Both the position numbers and the translations under genes were made by a program. The notes beneath the pieces were generated by a model. The model made no database searches. It was not told the origin of the DNA and was given only the letters and a program-made list of their open reading frames with translations. Below are positions 5,417-5,695 of a stretch of 5,695 bases of DNA, in pieces. Origin of the DNA: Actinoplanes liguriensis (GTDB lineage Bacteria; Actinomycetota; Actinomycetes; Mycobacteriales; Micromonosporaceae); assembly GCA_000715855.1 (NCBI GenBank), contig KL571297.1:1064-6758 (forward strand). The letters are read 5' to 3'. How positions within the stretch are numbered: the first letter of the stretch is position 1; every line of letters begins with the position of its first letter.

Positions 5417-5695
5417 TCAGGACTTCCCGGCCGGATGAGCAGCGGTGCCGGGCATGTCGTGGGGCTGCCGCAGGAACTCCCGGGCGCCCCGCAACCGGAT
5501 CGTCAGGCGCGACCGGGTCACTTCGGCATTCAGCCGTACGGCGATGGCGCCCGGCAGCCCACTGCCCGCGCGCAACGCCGTGGGCAGCGCGTGCTCGTCC
5601 AGCCCGTCACGGCGGGTGATCAGGACACCCAGCTCGTGGCGGCTGATCGCGTCCGGCCCGGCGACGTGGTGCACGCCGGGCACGCCGGCCAGCTC
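5417..5695 (-). CDS. RmlD-like NAD(P)-dependent sugar-nucleotide reductase/epimerase, C-terminal part, starts beyond right edge
   Basis: The last 92 residues of a protein on the minus strand; its start is outside the window. The segment GVHHVAGPDAISRHELGVLI, followed by RRDGLD, LRAGSGLPG and RLRGAREFL, resembles the C-terminal region of actinobacterial sugar-nucleotide-binding SDR proteins related to dTDP-4-dehydrorhamnose reductase. In such proteins this part helps shape the substrate pocket, while the Rossmann dinucleotide domain is N-terminal and not visible here. No cofactor motif or catalytic residue can be checked. The last 17 or so residues (QPHDMPGTAAHPAGKS) look like an unstructured tail. 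The stop faces the LtrA stop 63 bases away. A deoxysugar role is family inference; no other sugar gene is in view. Confidence 0.75.
   Translation of the reverse strand, partial: ELAGVPGVHHVAGPDAISRHELGVLITRRDGLDEHALPTALRAGSGLPGAIAVRLNAEVTRSRLTIRLRGAREFLRQPHDMPGTAAHPAGKS

Noticed and set aside
5420..5619. Continuation of the frame from 5350 as a real 89-residue gene
   Set aside because: After about codon 20 the sequence is Arg/Ala/Pro-rich with poor third-position bias and lies antisense to the recognisable reductase C-terminus.

Overview
The window is very GC-rich, and its genes prefer G or C at the third codon position and often start with GTG. Together with the gene families present, this points to a high-GC actinomycete chromosome. 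A Micromonosporaceae or Streptomyces-like host is a reasonable guess, but it is inference. No rRNA, tRNA, CRISPR array or insertion sequence was seen. Genes fill almost all of the window, and the gaps are short promoter regions or gene ends.

Layout from left to right. (1) An RhlG-like short-chain dehydrogenase/reductase (SDR) runs leftward off the left edge and carries an apparent one-base frameshift about 40 bases from that edge. (2) An XRE/MmyB-like regulator diverges from it across about 130 bp, the usual arrangement for a regulator and its target. (3) A 12-helix major facilitator (MFS) transporter converges on the regulator with only 6 bp between the stops. (4) Diverging from the transporter is an ECF-type sigma factor gene, followed after one base by a 53-residue acidic, Trp-rich small protein of unknown function. 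(5) A compact alpha/beta-hydrolase-like protein converges on the small gene so tightly that the two stop codons overlap. (6) An LtrA-family multi-pass membrane protein diverges from the hydrolase. (7) The C-terminal part of an NAD(P)-dependent sugar-nucleotide-reductase-like protein enters from the right edge and converges on LtrA.

Links between genes. The SDR and regulator look like a local regulatory pair, and the sigma factor and small protein look translationally coupled. The other genes appear to be single-gene units. The regulator and LtrA genes, and less clearly the transporter, lack a good Shine-Dalgarno site. Each instead has a -10-like hexamer exactly six bases before the start codon, which fits leaderless transcription.

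Most unusual signals. The strongest is a 44-base near-perfect inverted repeat inside the sigma factor coding sequence (15 perfect pairs, one G-U, four more pairs, four-base loop). Next are the SDR frameshift, the sigma/small-protein pair with no visible anti-sigma gene, and the hydrolase that lacks a lid domain and the usual catalytic histidine. I did not find a clearly new multi-gene system; the sigma factor plus small protein plus hairpin is the best candidate for something undescribed.
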